Counted from the stretch's first letter, positions 31,369 through 41,616 are shown. The stretch: 64,000 bases of DNA from an uncultured Porphyromonadaceae bacterium (GCA_946553045.1 CAMNRO010000011.1:1-64000), one strand, 5' to 3'. Notes: generated from the letters alone by a model not told the origin. Numbers and translations: made by a program.

Positions 31369-33249
31369 CTATGATTTATGACAGCGGCGGCAGTAGTCGA
31401 CGAAAGCCTTGTTGACCATTCTCACTCCTCCCGGAGTTGGATAGTCACCTGAGAAATACCAATCGCCCGGACAATCGGGCACAGCGGCATGAAGGCCTTC
31501 AAGACTCTGGAACAAGAGGTCTACACGGGCGTGTATATCGGGCGGAGTAAGCATCTCGGCCATACGCACGGAAATTTCCTCGTCAGAGAAAGGTGCATAA
31601 AGTTTCTTTACCACATTTGTCTGTCGGGCGGCCGGAAGGGCAAGACAGCGCTCTGCTTCGGCACAGGCTTCGGCAATCAGCCCGGCTTGCCCGCTTGTCT
31701 CAAGCAATGAAATCATTGCGCGGAAAGCGGCCAGTTCCTCGAGATGGGGCATATCTATGCCATAATAATCGGGATAGCGCACCTGAGGCGACGAAGACAC
31801 CACGATTATGCGTTCCGGCATAAGACGGTCAAGAATACGCAGAATCGACTGGCGAAGCGTCGTACCGCGCACAATACTGTCGTCAATAATCACTAGCGTG
31901 TCTTTGCCCGGGTGCAGACAGCCATATGTCACATCATATACATGTGTCGCCAGGTCATTACGCGAACTACCCTCGGCAATAAATGTGCGCAATTTTATAT
32001 CCTTGATTGCAATCTTCTCTACCCTCACCTTCCGCTCAAGAATTTCATCGAGAACGACGTCCGAAAGAGAACCGTTTTCAACCAGCCGCGCGATTTCTGT
32101 GCGACGGCCGCGGTCGAGATGTCGATTGAGCTCTTCGACCATTCCTAAAAACGCCACTTCGGCAGTATTGGGAATAAACGAAAACACGGTAGAATCAAAT
32201 CGGTTGCCGACCATCTCCAGAAGCGGCTCCACTATATTGGCTCCAAGACATTTGCGCTCGCGATAAATATCGGCATCGCTCCCGCGAGAGAAATAAATGC
32301 GCTCAAACGAACACCTTGCATTAAGCTCGGGCTCAAGAACCTGGCGGATTTCAAACTCACCGGCGGGATTGATAAGGATTGCGCTTCCCGGAGAAAGTTC
32401 TTTCACATCTTCACGAAGCACATTGAACACCGTCTGAATCACCGGTCGTTCCGAAGCGACCACAATCACCTCATCGTCGGCATAGTAGAATGCCGGACGG
32501 ATTCCATGCGCGTCGCGGACCACAAAAGAAGAGCCCGATCCGGTGGTACCGCATATTGCATAGCCACCGTCCCAGGAAGGAGCGACAGCCTCAAGCACAC
32601 GACCGAGATTTATTCCGGCTTCTATGCGCGAAGCAAGCTCAGGATCGCGATACTGGTCGCGGTAAAGGCGGTAGAGCCTATGGTTTTCCTTATCAAGAGC
32701 GTTGCCAATCTGCTCCAGCAGAAGCACCGTATCACTATATATGCGCGGATGCTGCCCTGTAGCCACAATACTCTCGAAAATTTCATCGACGTTAGTCATA
32801 TTGAAATTTCCGCAGAGCATGAGGGCCCGCGACCGCCAGTTATTGCGACGCAAAAAGGGGTGCGTGTACTGGAGGCCGCTGCGGCCTGTGGTGCTGTAGC
32901 GCAGATGACCCATATAGATGTCGCCCACAAAAGGCTCGAAAGCAGCCACTTCAGCAGCGTCCTTGCTGTTCAGATTTTTGTCTATGGCATTGCCGACAGT
33001 AGCGAATATTTCATCGATGGCGCCTGTCCCCAGAGCTCTCTCACGGAACACATAGTCATATCCCGGCGGTGTCGACAATTTGACAACACCGATGCCGGCA
33101 GCTTCCTGCCCGCGGTTATGCTGTTTCTCCATAAGGAGATAAAGCCGGTCGAGCCCATAAGTGAAGGAGCCATACTTCTCCCTATAATAAGAAAGCGGCT
33201 TGCGCAGGCGTATCATCGCCACCCCGCATTCATGTTTCAGAACTTCCAT
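31369..33249 (-). CDS. purF: Amidophosphoribosyltransferase, long Bacteroidetes form
   Basis: This 626-residue enzyme makes phosphoribosylamine from PRPP and glutamine, the first step of purine synthesis. The Ntn glutaminase domain has its catalytic Cys at position 8 (HECGVAMIRL), implying removal of a 7-residue propeptide, then MGHLRYSTTGRSG and CGNFNMTN. The phosphoribosyltransferase loop is TLVIIDDSIVRGTTLRQSI near 446-464. It is longer than E. coli PurF (about 505) through insertions and a C-terminal extension seen in Bacteroidales homologues. Its ATG directly abuts the glnN stop (TAGATG), so the two are co-translated, linking glutamine and purine supply. Confidence 0.85.
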   Translation of the reverse strand: MEVLKHECGVAMIRLRKPLSYYREKYGSFTYGLDRLYLLMEKQHNRGQEAAGIGVVKLSTPPGYDYVFRERALGTGAIDEIFATVGNAIDKNLNSKDAAEVAAFEPFVGDIYMGHLRYSTTGRSGLQYTHPFLRRNNWRSRALMLCGNFNMTNVDEIFESIVATGQHPRIYSDTVLLLEQIGNALDKENHRLYRLYRDQYRDPELASRIEAGINLGRVLEAVAPSWDGGYAICGTTGSGSSFVVRDAHGIRPAFYYADDEVIVVASERPVIQTVFNVLREDVKELSPGSAILINPAGEFEIRQVLEPELNARCSFERIYFSRGSDADIYRERKCLGANIVEPLLEMVGNRFDSTVFSFIPNTAEVAFLGMVEELNRHLDRGRRTEIARLVENGSLSDVVLDEILERKVRVEKIAIKDIKLRTFIAEGSSRNDLATHVYDVTYGCLHPGKDTLVIIDDSIVRGTTLRQSILRILDRLMPERIIVVSSSPQVRYPDYYGIDMPHLEELAAFRAMISLLETSGQAGLIAEACAEAERCLALPAARQTNVVKKLYAPFSDEEISVRMAEMLTPPDIHARVDLLFQSLEGLHAAVPDCPGDWYFSGDYPTPGGVRMVNKAFVDYCRRCHKS

Positions 33250-35439
33250 CTATCGGATAAAAAGCAATTCGCGATATTTTGGCAGAGGCCACATCTCATT
33301 GTCTACCAGCAGTTCGAGTTTGTCTATGCTATAGCGTATTGTCTCCATCTGAGGCAACACGGTATCGTGATAGGCAATAGCTTTATGACGCTCGTCCATT
33401 ATAGTGTTTGCTTTTTTGCGGGCATCGACCATGGCATGAACAGCCGTACGTATCTTTGCTATATGGCGGGCTATTTTCTCTATTACTTCAAGATTACCCT
33501 CGCTCAAAGACGCAGCAGAGTCGCCGAATAGTTCCTTAAGCTTGCAGGCATTCTCAATGAGCATGCTCTGATAGCGTGTGGCAACAGGTATGATATGATT
33601 GAGAGCAAGGTCACCGAGCACACGGGCCTCTATCTGTATCTTTTTTGTAAACATTTCCCACTTCACCTCATTGCGGGCCTCGAGTTCCACTTCGGTGAAA
33701 ACGCCTGTACGGCCAAACATAGCCACAGACTCAGGCAGCAGATAAGCATCGAAAATTTTCGGAGCCGACGTCTCGCAGTCAAGGCCGCGGCGAGCCGCTT
33801 CCTCTTTCCATTCGTCGCTATAGCCGTTACCGTCGAAATGGATTGCCCTCGACTGCTCTATGAGAATCTTCACCTCGGCAAGAATGGCATCATCAAGAGC
33901 AGTACCCTCGGCTCGACGTTTCTCAACCTTGGCATGGAAATCTGCAAGCTGGTCGGCCACAGCCGCGTTGAGAGCAATCATGGCGGAAGCACAGTTGGCC
34001 GACGAACCCACAGCACGGAATTCGAAACGATTACCGGTAAACGCGAATGGCGATGTACGGTTGCGATCGGTATTATCTATCAGAATTTCAGGAATCTGAG
34101 ACAGACCTGTCGAATAGCCGGCTTTGCCTTTCAGCACCGAGAAATCAGCACTGTCGCTTGCAAGAATAGCTTCGAGAGCCTGCGACAGCTGGCTGCCAGT
34201 GAAGATAGATATAATGGCAGGCGGTGCCTCGTTCGCTCCAAGACGATGAGCATTGGTTGCCGACATAATAGATGCCTTGAGCAGCGCATTGTGCTTGTGC
34301 ACGGCGGCCATAACATTGACGACAAATGTAATGAACTGGAAATTGTCGCGTGGGGTCTTGCCGGGAGCAAACAGTTGGGCACCGCGGTCGGTGCCAAGAC
34401 TCCAGTTATTGTGCTTGCCCGAGCCATTTACACCCGCAAACGGTTTTTCGTGAAGCAGAACACGGAAATTATGCTTGCGTGCTACCTCCGACATCACCGA
34501 CATCAGAAGGAGATTATGGTCATTGGCAAGATTGGTCTCCTCATATATAGGAGCGCATTCAAACTGATTGGGAGCAACCTCGTTATGGCGGGTTTTCAAG
34601 GGAATGCCCAGTCTGTGGCAACGCAGTTCGAGGTCAAGCATGAAAGCTTCGACTCGCGAAGGTATCGAACCGAAATAATGGTCTTCGAGCTGCTGATTCT
34701 TGGCACTCTCATGGCCCATGAGAGTGCGGCCAGTCAACATCAGGTCGGGGCGAGCGCTGTAGAGGCTCTCGTCAACGAGAAAATACTCCTGCTCCCAGCC
34801 CAGATAAGACACCACATGGTTCACTTCGGGGTCGAAATATCGGGCTACGGCAGTGGCGGCCTTGTCGACACTGTTGAGCGCACGCAGAAGAGGTGTCTTG
34901 TAGTCAAGACTCTCTCCAGTATATGAAATGAAAATGGTAGGAATACAGAGCGTCTTATCGAGGATAAACGCCGGCGATGAAATATCCCAGGCCGAATATC
35001 CGCGTGCCTCGAATGTATTGCGGATACCGCCGTTGGGGAAGCTCGACGCATCAGGCTCCTGCTGCACAAGCAGCTTTCCCGAAAACTCCTCTACTACTCC
35101 GCCCTTGCCGTTGTGGTCTATAAAAGAATCGTGCTTCTCGGCAGTTCCGTCGGTCAGGGGGTGAAACCAGTGCGAATAATGGCGTGCGCCATTGTCGATG
35201 GCCCAGCGGCGCATGCCGTCGGCAATACTGTCGGCAAGGTCGCGGCCGAGCGGCTTCTTGTTTTTGATAGCGTCGATAAGAGCATTGTAAACATCAAGAG
35301 GCAGATACTCGAACATTTTCTTGCGGTTGAACACGAGTTCGCCATAGTAAGCCTCAGGGCGCGCATCGGGGGTATCTACAGCCACGGCCTTGCGGTCGAA
35401 AGCCTCTTCCACCATTTTAAATCTAAGTGAGGTAGACAT
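33250..35439 (-). CDS. glnN: Type III glutamine synthetase
   Basis: This 729-residue enzyme forms glutamine from glutamate, ammonia and ATP. GSIII features are the long N-terminus (MSTSLRFKMVEEAF), HWFHPLTDGTAEKHDSF, the E-rich active-site block YLGWEQEYFLVDESLY, and RHNEVAPNQFE, then HEKPFAGVNGSGKHNNWS. The size matches the type III group found in Bacteroidetes and cyanobacteria. It is the first gene of an operon with purF. The promoter -7 TAAATTTGC (35675-35667, minus) leaves a leader of about 220 bases that contains a terminator-like hairpin, so attenuation is possible. Confidence 0.93.
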   Translation of the reverse strand: MSTSLRFKMVEEAFDRKAVAVDTPDARPEAYYGELVFNRKKMFEYLPLDVYNALIDAIKNKKPLGRDLADSIADGMRRWAIDNGARHYSHWFHPLTDGTAEKHDSFIDHNGKGGVVEEFSGKLLVQQEPDASSFPNGGIRNTFEARGYSAWDISSPAFILDKTLCIPTIFISYTGESLDYKTPLLRALNSVDKAATAVARYFDPEVNHVVSYLGWEQEYFLVDESLYSARPDLMLTGRTLMGHESAKNQQLEDHYFGSIPSRVEAFMLDLELRCHRLGIPLKTRHNEVAPNQFECAPIYEETNLANDHNLLLMSVMSEVARKHNFRVLLHEKPFAGVNGSGKHNNWSLGTDRGAQLFAPGKTPRDNFQFITFVVNVMAAVHKHNALLKASIMSATNAHRLGANEAPPAIISIFTGSQLSQALEAILASDSADFSVLKGKAGYSTGLSQIPEILIDNTDRNRTSPFAFTGNRFEFRAVGSSANCASAMIALNAAVADQLADFHAKVEKRRAEGTALDDAILAEVKILIEQSRAIHFDGNGYSDEWKEEAARRGLDCETSAPKIFDAYLLPESVAMFGRTGVFTEVELEARNEVKWEMFTKKIQIEARVLGDLALNHIIPVATRYQSMLIENACKLKELFGDSAASLSEGNLEVIEKIARHIAKIRTAVHAMVDARKKANTIMDERHKAIAYHDTVLPQMETIRYSIDKLELLVDNEMWPLPKYRELLFIR

Positions 35440-35821
35440 ATATCAGTATAATATGAGATATTTCGAATCAAAATAAAAAACCCGGTCGGGCAGAAGGCTC
35501 AATCGGGCGGCAGGGGCGGCAATGGGTGCTGACAAGGTGCGGGGGTGATTGGATTCCGACTCGAAACCATTCATCTTACGATGAGGTTTGGCCGGTATGG
35601 AGATTTTAAAATCGAATCCCGCAGGACTACTGAAGCAGACGTGTTCCATTGCCTTAGAAATATGCCGCAAATTTACGGCTTTTTCAATACTAATCCAAAA
35701 TATCGGGCTCTTTTTTCTCCAATTTTTTTCAAAGATATAGAATTGCAGGCTCCAATTTGCGCCATTGCAAAATTTTAGCTAATTTTACATCACAAAACAC
35801 CAATTCATACTTACTGCAACC
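35440..35821. other. Divergent intergenic region glnN / amylase
   Basis: It contains the glnN promoter (35675-35667, minus TAAATTTGC), the leader hairpin noted separately, and near 35775 a TAATTTTAC sequence, a likely -7 for the amylase gene. A 75-codon minus-strand frame through the leader is probably not a gene, although a leader peptide cannot be excluded. Confidence 0.5.
35465..35510 (-). terminator. Terminator-like hairpin in the glnN leader
   Basis: On the minus strand a CCCG...CGGG stem (about 35485-35510) is followed by TTTTTT, about 30 bases before the glnN start codon and well downstream of its promoter. Inside the leader it would act as an attenuator. It could also serve as a terminator for a plus-strand transcript. 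Confidence 0.4.
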
Positions 35822-37249
35822 ATGACCAAACTACCGATTTTTCTAATTCTCGGCGCCGCCGCAATCGCTCCGGCTGCCGCCAATGCCGTACGCCCGGCTC
35901 ATAACAAGGGCGAAGTCATTCTCCACGCATGGTCGTGGAGCCTCGACACTATTGCAAACAATATGAAACGTATCGCCGATGCCGGATACGACTATGTGCA
36001 GACATCGCCCGTGCAGCGCTGCTTTGTGGGCGAAGACGGAGGAATGGCCCTCTACTCCCAGCCCGGCGACAGCGTGAAAGGCAAATGGTACTACTATTAT
36101 CAGCCCACCGACTGGCAGATCGGCAACTACATGCTCGGCGACCGCGACGATTTCAAAGCCATGTGCGACAGCGCTTATAAATATGGCGTCCGTGTGCTCG
36201 TCGACGTACTCCCCAACCATACTGCCGTAGACCACACTGCCGTACTCCCCTCCCTCGATGCCGCCGTGGGCGGACATGCCAATCTCTTCCACGCAAACGG
36301 ATTCAAACCTATCACCCAGTGGAACGACCGCCTCGAATGCACCACAGGCGAAATGGGCGGCCTCCCCGATGTCAATACAGAAAACCCCGATTTCCAGTAC
36401 TACTATCTCCAATACGTCAACGACCTCATAAACCTCGGTGCAAGAGGCTTCCGCTACGACACCGCCAAACACATCGGTCTGCCCTCCGACCCTTGCGACC
36501 CGAAGGCCGAACGCAATAATTTCTGGGATATAGCAACCGGACGCGAAGGCGTGAAGGGGCTCTCGCTCCTCATGCCCGACAGTCTCTATATATACGGCGA
36601 AGTCCTTCAGGATAAAAACGTAAAAGAGGCCGAATATGCCGAATATGTCGACGTAACGGCCAGCAACTACGGCCACGCCCTGCGCGAAGCCCTCGAAAAA
36701 GGCCTCGGAAACGTTGAAGGCGGCCTCATCGACTGGCGCAACCCCGCCGGAGGCGACCGCATTGTCACATGGGTGGAAAGCCACGACACATACTGCAACC
36801 AGCACGAATCCGCCGGCCTCACCGACGACCAGATACGCGCCGCCTGGACATTCCTTACCGCACGCGAAGGCGGTCGTCCGCTCTTCTTCAGCCGCCCTGA
36901 AGGCAGCACTCGCGAAAACTATTGGGGTACCAACCGTATCGGAAACCGTGGCAACGACGATTTTTTCAGCCCCGAAGTGGTCGCTGTCAATAAATTCCGT
37001 CACGCGATGGCCCCTTATGGCGAAAAAATCAGCATCGATGCCAAGATGAATGTCGCTCAGGTAGACCGCGACGGCAAAGGTGTGGCCCTCGTAAACTTCA
37101 GCAACAAGAAAGCCAAAATCAAGATGGCTACCACACTCCCCGACGGCGAATATACCGACGCCGTTCACAGCACCATATTCAAAGTGAAAAACGGTACTAT
37201 CGAAGGACAGGCAGCACCTCTCGCGTCCTACCTGCTCTATGCAAAATAA
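35822..37249 (+). CDS. Secreted GH13 alpha-amylase
   Basis: This 475-residue protein begins with a signal peptide (MTKLPIFLILGAAAIAPAAA). It is a GH13 alpha-amylase hydrolysing alpha-1,4-glucans, with catalytic nucleophile Asp213 (GFRYDTAKH), acid/base Glu260 (YIYGEVLQD) and the stabilising Asp322 (VESHDTY). VLVDVLPNHT near 125-134 is the first conserved region, and a short C-terminal beta domain follows. It is 12 bases upstream of a GH95 gene on the same strand, likely one operon for polysaccharide use in the periplasm or outside the cell. No SusC/SusD pair is nearby. Confidence 0.92.
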   Translation: MTKLPIFLILGAAAIAPAAANAVRPAHNKGEVILHAWSWSLDTIANNMKRIADAGYDYVQTSPVQRCFVGEDGGMALYSQPGDSVKGKWYYYYQPTDWQIGNYMLGDRDDFKAMCDSAYKYGVRVLVDVLPNHTAVDHTAVLPSLDAAVGGHANLFHANGFKPITQWNDRLECTTGEMGGLPDVNTENPDFQYYYLQYVNDLINLGARGFRYDTAKHIGLPSDPCDPKAERNNFWDIATGREGVKGLSLLMPDSLYIYGEVLQDKNVKEAEYAEYVDVTASNYGHALREALEKGLGNVEGGLIDWRNPAGGDRIVTWVESHDTYCNQHESAGLTDDQIRAAWTFLTAREGGRPLFFSRPEGSTRENYWGTNRIGNRGNDDFFSPEVVAVNKFRHAMAPYGEKISIDAKMNVAQVDRDGKGVALVNFSNKKAKIKMATTLPDGEYTDAVHSTIFKVKNGTIEGQAAPLASYLLYAK

Positions 37250-37261
37250 TACATACATTAT

Positions 37262-39664
37262 ATGAACCTAAAACCAATCACACAAAAGCGTACATGGATT
37301 GCCATGTGCGCTTTTGCGCTTTTAGCGCCTCCGGCTTTTGCCGACAGTCTTGTATTGAAATACAATCGTCCTGCCGATTTTTTTGAAGAAGCGCTCCCTA
37401 TAGGCAACGGCAACCTCGGAGCCTTGATTTACGGCCGCACCGGTCTTGAACGCATATCGCTCAACGACATAACCCTCTGGACCGGCGAACCCGAAAAAAA
37501 CGAAAGGACCGAAGGCGCGGCACAGAAAATCGCAGCTATACGCGAAGCCCTCGACCGAGGCGACTACGCTGCAGCCGACTCTCTACAGCATTTTATCCAG
37601 GGGCATTACGCACAGAATTACCAGCCTCTCGGCAACCTGTTCATCAGGTACAACAACGAAAAACTATCAGAGACATATCACCGCAACCTCGACATCTCGT
37701 CGGCCACATCAACCGTAAACAACGGCTCGCGCACTCAGACGGTTTTTGCCTCTGCTCCCGACTCGGCAATAGTCATACAGATTTCAGATCCTAAAGGAAT
37801 ATCGGCATCGGTGAAACTTAATTCGCTGCTCCCGGTCGAAATATCAGCCGGAGACAATGAAATAGCCATGGACGGCTACTGCGCATACATGTCGTATCCG
37901 GGCTATGCAGTCAATGACGGCGGCTTCCGCTATGACCCCGACAGAGGCATTCATTTCAGGACTATTCTCAAAGTCATAGCCCCGCAAGGAAGTGTAACAG
38001 CCTCGTCCGACAGTCTTGTCATCGATAATTGCAAGGAAGCTACTCTGATTGTAAGCAACGTATCGAGCTTCAACGGCTTCGACCGCAACCCGGCGAAAGA
38101 AGGGCGCAACTACCGCACCCTCGTGCGTAGCCGCATCGACAAAGCGGCTAAAAAAGGTTACGCGGCATTAGCCAACGACGCTCTCAAAGACCACCGGAAG
38201 CTATTTGGCCGCGTAAGCATAGACCTCGGCTCCACAGCACCCGAAATAAGCGCCATGAGCACCGACCGTCAGCTCCTGCTATATACCGATTCAGCTCAGG
38301 TGAATCCCGACCTGGAAGAACTTTACTACCAGTACGGCCGCTACCTCCTCATAGCATGCTCCCGCACCCCCGGCGTGCCGGCAAATCTGCAAGGCCTGTG
38401 GAACGAGAGCCTTACCCCTCCATGGAGCAGCAACTATACCACCAACATCAATCTGGAGGAAAACTACTGGGGCGCGGAAACCGGCAACCTCACGGAACTG
38501 CACAACACTCTGCTCGATTATATCGACAATCTGACAGTAAGCGGTGCCGTGACCGCTCACAACCATTGGGCTGTAGACCGCGGCTGGTGCCTCGGGCACA
38601 ACACCGACATATGGGCCATGACAAATCCTGTCGGGCTCGAAAACGACAAACCCCAGTGGGCAAACTGGAACATGGGCGGAGCATGGCTCGCGACCCACAT
38701 CTGGGAGAACTATCTCTTCACCCGCGACGGCAAGGCACTCGCGCGACGCTACCCCACTCTTAAAGGCGCTGCCGAATTCGCTTTGGCATGGCTCGTCGAA
38801 CGCGACGGCGTTCTTACCACCTGGCCCTCGACATCTCCCGAAAACAACTTTCTGATTGGAGGCAACAAGGCCTGCGACACAAGCATAGGCACAACTGCCG
38901 ATATTGCGATTATCCGCGAATGTCTGGTCAACACACGCGACGCAGCCGCTACTCTTGGCATCGACGATGAGCTTATTGCAGAAATCGACTCAGTTTTGCC
39001 CCGTCTTCAGCCATATGCCATCAATCACGACGGAAGCCTCAAGGAATGGTCGCACAATTTCCCCGACTGCGACCCGCAGCACCGCCACCAGTCGCATCTT
39101 TTTGGCCTCTATCCCGGTCATCTCGTATCGACCAAATATACTCCGGCTATTGCCAAAGCGGCCGCAAGAACACTTGAAATAAAAGGCAAAGAGACCACCG
39201 GCTGGAGCGCCGGCTGGCGTATCAATCTGCTTGCGCGTCTCGCAGACAAAGCAGGCGCCTATGCCATGTTGCGCCGCCTGCTGCGATACGTATCGCCCGA
39301 TAAATATAAAGGACCAGACCGCAGGCGAGGCGGAGGCACATATCCGAACCTGCTCGACGCCCATTCGCCATTCCAGATTGACGGCAACTTCGGAGGAAGC
39401 GCCGGAATCGTTGAGATGCTGGTACAGTCGACACCCGACTGCATAACACTTCTGCCGGCGCTGCCCTCGCAATGGCCTACTGGAAAAATCAGCGGCATAC
39501 GCACCCGCGCCGGAATGGAAATATCATTCGAATGGAAAGACGGCAAAGTATGCTCGGCCCGAATTTTCGCGCCCAAAGGCGGCAACACAAGCCTCAACGC
39601 CAACGGCAATACCACACTACTCTCTCTCGCCCCTGGCGAAACAAAGCACATCAGTTCATTCTGA
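37262..39664 (+). CDS. GH95 alpha-L-fucosidase
   Basis: This 800-residue glycoside hydrolase family 95 protein has a signal peptide (IAMCAFALLAPPAFA). Family landmarks are ALPIGNGNLGALIYG near 44-58, LWTGEPEKNERTEG, NLQGLWNESLTPPWSS (near 378-393), NINLEENYWGAE and HRHQSHLFGLYPG. The family removes alpha-1,2-linked fucose or galactose from host glycans and plant polysaccharides by inversion with a Glu/Asp/Asn set. It follows the amylase gene by 12 bases. The combination suggests scavenging of host-type and starch-like glycans. Confidence 0.93.
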   Translation: MNLKPITQKRTWIAMCAFALLAPPAFADSLVLKYNRPADFFEEALPIGNGNLGALIYGRTGLERISLNDITLWTGEPEKNERTEGAAQKIAAIREALDRGDYAAADSLQHFIQGHYAQNYQPLGNLFIRYNNEKLSETYHRNLDISSATSTVNNGSRTQTVFASAPDSAIVIQISDPKGISASVKLNSLLPVEISAGDNEIAMDGYCAYMSYPGYAVNDGGFRYDPDRGIHFRTILKVIAPQGSVTASSDSLVIDNCKEATLIVSNVSSFNGFDRNPAKEGRNYRTLVRSRIDKAAKKGYAALANDALKDHRKLFGRVSIDLGSTAPEISAMSTDRQLLLYTDSAQVNPDLEELYYQYGRYLLIACSRTPGVPANLQGLWNESLTPPWSSNYTTNINLEENYWGAETGNLTELHNTLLDYIDNLTVSGAVTAHNHWAVDRGWCLGHNTDIWAMTNPVGLENDKPQWANWNMGGAWLATHIWENYLFTRDGKALARRYPTLKGAAEFALAWLVERDGVLTTWPSTSPENNFLIGGNKACDTSIGTTADIAIIRECLVNTRDAAATLGIDDELIAEIDSVLPRLQPYAINHDGSLKEWSHNFPDCDPQHRHQSHLFGLYPGHLVSTKYTPAIAKAAARTLEIKGKETTGWSAGWRINLLARLADKAGAYAMLRRLLRYVSPDKYKGPDRRRGGGTYPNLLDAHSPFQIDGNFGGSAGIVEMLVQSTPDCITLLPALPSQWPTGKISGIRTRAGMEISFEWKDGKVCSARIFAPKGGNTSLNANGNTTLLSLAPGETKHISSF

Positions 39665-39688
39665 TAAACAATAAATAGCACGGACAAG

Positions 39689-39726
39689 GCCCGGGCCAGG
39701 CGCGCCGACATGCGCCCGGTCCGGGC
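39689..39726. terminator. Bidirectional terminator hairpin
   Basis: GCCCGGGCC (39689-39697) and GGTCCGGGC (39718-39726) form a GC-rich stem, with an inner GGCGC/GCGCC stem, between the convergent GH95 and CotH genes. Confidence 0.7.
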
Positions 39727-40973
39727 TATTTGCATACGGGCAGATGGGCATCAAACCACTCCATATTCCGCTTTAAAGCCGTCTTGATTCTTTCGGCTCT
39801 AACGCGGGCTGTCTGCGACTGGTCGTCGTTCCATCTTGCACAATCGTTTCTCCAAGCCTGCTCCAGCGGCAACACAATATCGTCTATCCGGGCATATATC
39901 TGAGACAGTTCTCCAGGATAAACCGATGTCCATGCCGTCTTCACATGCGAACAGAACGAATCATATTGCACAAGTTCGCCAATCCAGTGGGGAATAAAGC
40001 CATAATGCACCTTCATTCTGAAAGTATAGTCGGTTTTCACCCTGTTATAGCACACCAGATCCCAGACCGGGCCTGCTATCCACCGCGCATTGTCGCCCAA
40101 ATCCTTATGCAGATAGAAACTGCCGTGAAAACCGTCGGGGTTATCCATCACCTCCTGAAGAATAAAAAATCTGGCAATACTTTCCGCATCAAGATATTCC
40201 TCCCATACGGCCGAAGTTTTGTCGGCTGAATATATGGCAGCATTAAGAGCCTTGAACTCATCGGTGAGCCATTTTAGCTGTGCGCCCGAAAGGTCCTCCG
40301 GCGAATGATATCTTATTGTCAGATTCCACCGGCTGTTCTCTGGAATCACAATCTGGCATTCATCTCTGTAATTATCGACCTCTACAAGCCAGCCACCTTT
40401 TATAAGCGCGGGGTCGGTCTCCTGGTCGTTTTGCTCATAAATATCGACCCGGTTCTCACCTATTCGTATTGTTTCAGTAAGAAAATACAACCCTATGTAA
40501 TCACCGTTGAGCATCACTTCAACCGGCCGGAAATCAGGCGTCCAGGCCATGCCCATCAGCTTTCCGAGTTCCAGCCCGGCCACAGTATTTTCCGATGGCT
40601 TCAACAAGGCCCAGTGTTTGTTCGATGGCATGCCCATAACTGCTGTCTTCTTGCCGAGTTTGATTTTATACGGTTTTTTCGGGCCCTTCCACGAAGAATG
40701 ACCTCTGCCACGTATCTGCATAGGCAGAGGTTCGGCTTCAGAGCCAAGAGGCTCCACATCTTCGTTGCCGAGCGGATCGAGCCAATACATCGCACCGATA
40801 TATTCGGTCTTTGAAGTTACCGGCTGTCTGTCTTCCGTTTCTATATATAATACCGGGATTGTATTAGATAAGCTGGCAGACGGCGTTCCGCCAGGCTCCT
40901 CTTTCATGTCTTCGGTGCACGATACCGACAATACCATCACCAGACAACATAGCAGCAGGGCATAGTTTCTCAT
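39726..40973 (-). CDS. CotH-type kinase lipoprotein
   Basis: This 415-residue protein has a lipoprotein signal (LLLCCLVMVLSVSC, Cys19). The CotH family is a secreted, kinase-like fold: QIRGRGHSSWKGPKKPYKIK near 87-106 is the conserved start, KHWALLKPSENTVAGLELG follows, and VWDLVCYN and the earlier GGWLVEVDNY mark the later blocks. CotH proteins phosphorylate protein or saccharide targets at the cell surface; in Bacteroidetes the targets are unknown. It is monocistronic. Confidence 0.85.
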   Translation of the reverse strand: MRNYALLLCCLVMVLSVSCTEDMKEEPGGTPSASLSNTIPVLYIETEDRQPVTSKTEYIGAMYWLDPLGNEDVEPLGSEAEPLPMQIRGRGHSSWKGPKKPYKIKLGKKTAVMGMPSNKHWALLKPSENTVAGLELGKLMGMAWTPDFRPVEVMLNGDYIGLYFLTETIRIGENRVDIYEQNDQETDPALIKGGWLVEVDNYRDECQIVIPENSRWNLTIRYHSPEDLSGAQLKWLTDEFKALNAAIYSADKTSAVWEEYLDAESIARFFILQEVMDNPDGFHGSFYLHKDLGDNARWIAGPVWDLVCYNRVKTDYTFRMKVHYGFIPHWIGELVQYDSFCSHVKTAWTSVYPGELSQIYARIDDIVLPLEQAWRNDCARWNDDQSQTARVRAERIKTALKRNMEWFDAHLPVCK

Positions 40974-40987
40974 TATGAAAACTTATA

Positions 40988-41524
40988 TTATAATTCAATA
41001 CAATAAAGGACATGGCTCGACAAGGGAGAATCAACGGAAAGTTTCGGATGACTGAATACGCCGACCCTTTCCATGCCGATTTTCTGCATAACCCTCTCCG
41101 ACGGACGATTAATTTCAGCTGTAAAAGAATAAAGCCGTCGGAGACCTCTGCTTTTTGCTATTTCCAGCACCTTTACGGCAGCTTCGGAAGCATAGCCCTG
41201 ATTGTGATAATCGGCTGCAAGACGCCAGCCTATTTCAACTCCGGGAGTAAAATCAGCCTCAAAACCAATTTCGTGCAACCCGACATAACCAATGAAATCG
41301 CCTGTCGCTTTAAGCTCCACAGCATAAAGCCCCCAGCCATTTCTATCGAACTCCGACACAATGCGCCCATAAAATTCTTCTGTTTCGGCGAAACTCAATA
41401 GCGATGGAAAGTAGCGCATTACTCTCTCATCACGGTTCATATCAGCAAATAAAGCCAAATCCTCATGACGCCACATACGCAGACGCAGGCGCGCGGTTTC
41501 GGCTACACACTGTCCATTTTCCAT
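40988..41524 (-). CDS. GNAT N-acetyltransferase (RimJ/RimL-like)
   Basis: This 178-residue GNAT-fold acetyltransferase opens TARLRLRMWRHEDLALFADM. The acetyl-CoA region GWRLAADYHNQGYASEAAV is near 97-115, followed by LRRLYSFTAEINRPSERVMQ and KIGM. This subgroup acetylates protein N-termini or small molecules such as amino acids and drugs; the substrate is not evident. It is upstream of cotH by 14 bases on the same strand and divergent from the phosphatase at 41617. Confidence 0.88.
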   Translation of the reverse strand: MENGQCVAETARLRLRMWRHEDLALFADMNRDERVMRYFPSLLSFAETEEFYGRIVSEFDRNGWGLYAVELKATGDFIGYVGLHEIGFEADFTPGVEIGWRLAADYHNQGYASEAAVKVLEIAKSRGLRRLYSFTAEINRPSERVMQKIGMERVGVFSHPKLSVDSPLSSHVLYCIEL

Positions 41525-41616
41525 TTATATAAAATTTTTAATAATACAACGCCTATTTCTGCCGTTATATTGTATGTCAGAAAACCTCCAATCACTCCAT
41601 TATCCTTATAACGAGC

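Noticed and set aside
33595-34926. 443-codon plus-strand frame opposite glnN
   Set aside because: Shadow of the glutamine synthetase gene, without recognisable motifs.
35843-37258. 471-codon open frame opposite the alpha-amylase
   Set aside because: It is the mirror of a clear GH13 gene with intact catalytic residues. The GC-rich coding strand keeps the opposite frame open.
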